A DNA stretch of 64,000 nucleotides. Source: Neckera pumila. Its lineage: Eukaryota > Streptophyta > Bryopsida > Hypnales > Neckeraceae. Positions within the stretch are counted from its first letter, which is position 1; each line of letters begins with the position of its first letter. Under the pieces are notes generated by a model. The model ran no database searches. It saw only the letters and a list, made by a program, of their open reading frames with translations, and was not told the DNA's origin. Of the stretch, positions 61,975 to 64,000 are shown one piece after another. The position numbers and the translations under genes were made by a program. Where the stretch lies: the NCBI GenBank assembly GCA_963969595.1, contig OZ018412.1:27528339-27592338 (forward strand), read 5' to 3'.

Positions 61975-62900
61975 TTAATCCCTAAAGGCCCAAGGCCTTT
62001 TTTCTTCCAAAAAACACCCAAAACTGCCATTTTTTTAGCAAAGAGTGAAAAAAAATTAAAAATGTTTTTTTTGCACATCTAACCATAGGATCTTACATCT
62101 AACTAGTATGAGAATGTGTGGAAAAAATTTCAGAATTTTTGACCGCACAGATTGCAAGATATCTGCGCTTAATGTGGAAAAAACAAGATTTTCAGCACAT
62201 TGCGGGACCAGATTTTTTGACTTTAAACATTTTTAACTTAAATTTTTTGCACTACAGCGTTTTGAGCTTTAAATCTTTATAGTGAAGAACTGAGTTGAGA
62301 GTCTAGGAAAAAAAAAATTCAAAAGAACTTAATTATCATTCTTTAAGAAATTGTTAAGTAGAAGTAGGTGCGAGATAGAAGGAAAATCTAAAATCTTCAT
62401 ATATTTTTTATGGAATTAAAATGCACTAATTCCAATGGTGAGATTGTTCTAGCAAGTAAACTAAACCATTACAAAAAAAAAAAATTGAAAAATTACAAAA
62501 ATTACATTCCAAAATGAATCCTATTAGTTATTTTTTTCAAGAAGATACTCTAACTGCCTGAAAAACAAGAATGTCCATAACTTCCTCATGACAAATCCAA
62601 TTGAAATGAATCAAAGCTTTCCAAATAGACAAAAATATAATCTATGAGAAAAAAAATATTTTAAAAAAAGTTCAAAATTTTGCAAATTTTTTTTGCTGCC
62701 CTCCCTCCCCACGCATTCCAAGAAATGGCATAACTTCTTGCTCAAAGGTCCGATTTCAAATTTTTTTTTCCGCCACATACCTCTCTCAATTCTTCACCAT
62801 CTCAAAATTTTTCAAAGAATCACAACAAAATTTCAGCCCGTAGGTACCTGCCCGAAAACGCATTTGTCCCCCGAAGAGACAATGGGCTTTTAGGGGTTAA
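61975..62900 (-). repeat. Full inverted copy of the ~925-bp TTAA-ended repeat
   Basis: It begins TTAATCCCTAAAGGCC and ends GGGCTTTTAGGGGTTAA. This is the best preserved copy and defines the termini. TTAA at both ends next to CCC/GGG resembles piggyBac target-site usage. Confidence 0.8.
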
Positions 62901-64000
62901 CTTAAATTCTTGTATCTTGTGGAATTTTTATCCTATTCCTAATTGCAATTGTTTCCTAGAAGCTATTCAAATTTTCTATCTAGTTCTAAGTTTCAATTCC
63001 TATTTCTTGTGGTTTCTTATGTTCTAAATTGTATTCCAACTCCCTAATGTTACAACGTTAATGCTAATTAACAATCCTAATTTAATTCACTAATTTCACA
63101 ATTAAATAATAAAACAATAAAAGAAAGGTTTTTTAAGAACCTACTCTAAAAATCGCGGATTCGATGATGCCATCCTTGTTTACTGTCATTGTGATTTTGT
63201 TGTAGTCAAATATAGCGTCCATGTTGTTTTTTCCTTACTTTTCTTCAAGATAAAAACACAATTTCTTTCATATCTTCTTTCTTTTCTTTTTCTTTATAAT
63301 TTTCCTTTTCGTGTAATGTTGTCTTTTTTTTTGGGATATTTTCTTCAAATAAATCCTATCAAATCTAATGTAATGGAGACTTTGCTAATTGGTTTTTAAA
63401 AGTCACTCCAACTAGGAAGTAGCTTGTCAAGTTTTTTCTACTAATACTAAGTTGGGAACTCCTTCCAGAGTCAAACTATTCTTTATTTCGTTTTTTCTCC
63501 TTTTTTTCTTCTAATCTAATTAAAAATGTGTCTAATAAAGTCAACTATGCTTGGTTAGAAGCCTAATATTGACTTTATCGTCCCCTTACAACTCAACTTC
63601 TATATCTATCTAAGTTCTAAACTTCACAACGTATTTTATTGCAAGCAACTTGAAACTCAAAGGATCTATTTTTTCAAGTTATCAATACTCTGAAGGTGAG
63701 ATGATCCAAGACAAAGTGAGGTTACAAAATTGCAGTTTTTTCCAAAGGAATTTGAAAATCAATTTGTCTGCTGGAAGGCTGCTGAGTGATGGTTGACTTT
63801 TTAGGATCTGTACTGTATCCCCGCCTTTTGCTGGTTCTGGAACTTGGAATCGAGCTCTGGTTCGGGACTTCTGGACCTTCCCTCTCTGAAATTTTAAATC
63901 TTTAATTGAAATTAAGCACTCCCTGGCAGGGTTGTTACACCGGACAAATTGCCTGCCCGCCTGCCCGCCCACCCGCCCGTCCGATTGAGGCTTTGCCCGT
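62901..64000. other. Non-coding; CCGCC-rich sequence at the window end
   Basis: No gene is seen. The last ~60 bp (repeated CTGCCCGCC and CCGTCCG words) resemble the ends of the candidate element at 42427-43586 and may be another element cut by the window edge. Confidence 0.35.

Overview
The window looks like nuclear DNA of a land plant or close streptophyte, most likely a non-flowering one. It is AT-rich and full of short inverted-repeat transposons. It has CCCTAAA (plant telomere type) repeats, GT-AG introns, and a complete homologue of the plant-specific protein NEF1. I cannot name the species from sequence alone.

Layout. (1) 1-4.1 kb: repeats and a 465-bp AAAT microsatellite. (2) 4.1-22.8 kb: an unusual gene island. 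Leftward come a three-exon gene for a ParB-like domain joined to a degenerate N4/N6-type DNA methylase and a coiled-coil tail (11.43-6.67 kb), an FCP1/HAD-like pseudophosphatase (6.18-5.30 kb) and a Ser/Pro-rich basic protein (5.10-4.12 kb). Rightward comes a DUF7869-type transposase-like gene (19.91-22.76 kb). (3) 22.8-30.9 kb: AT-rich repeats with a tRNA-like SINE head and short inverted-repeat elements. (4) 30.9-31.7 kb: a single-exon EI24/Rrt8-like membrane protein. (5) 32-45 kb: repeats, no convincing gene. (6) 50.2-45.3 kb, minus strand: a four-exon NEF1 homologue of 1,097 codons. (7) 50.3-64 kb: MITE-like elements and one decayed coding relic (58.1-58.8 kb).

The most interesting object is the island. 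More than 20 copies of a near-perfect palindrome with core TATCTTCGAGTCGAAGATA are confined to 5.1-12.3 and 19.0-19.9 kb. They lie in the leaders, introns, exons and gene edges of the two transcription units. A ParB-like protein surrounded by clustered palindromes recalls parS/ParB, and the transposase-like gene has its own array upstream, so I infer one large mobile or domesticated element with its own DNA-binding sites. Three nested long hairpins at 11.79-12.29 kb are built from the same motif.

The ParB/methylase frame stays coherent through three in-frame TAG codons and two clean introns, and the transposase frame continues through a TGA by a +1 shift. Either the element is decaying by C-to-T change, mainly at CAG, or these genes use recoding. 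A TAG-rich relic elsewhere in the window makes decay the safer reading. Outside the island only NEF1 and the EI24-like gene look like intact host genes.
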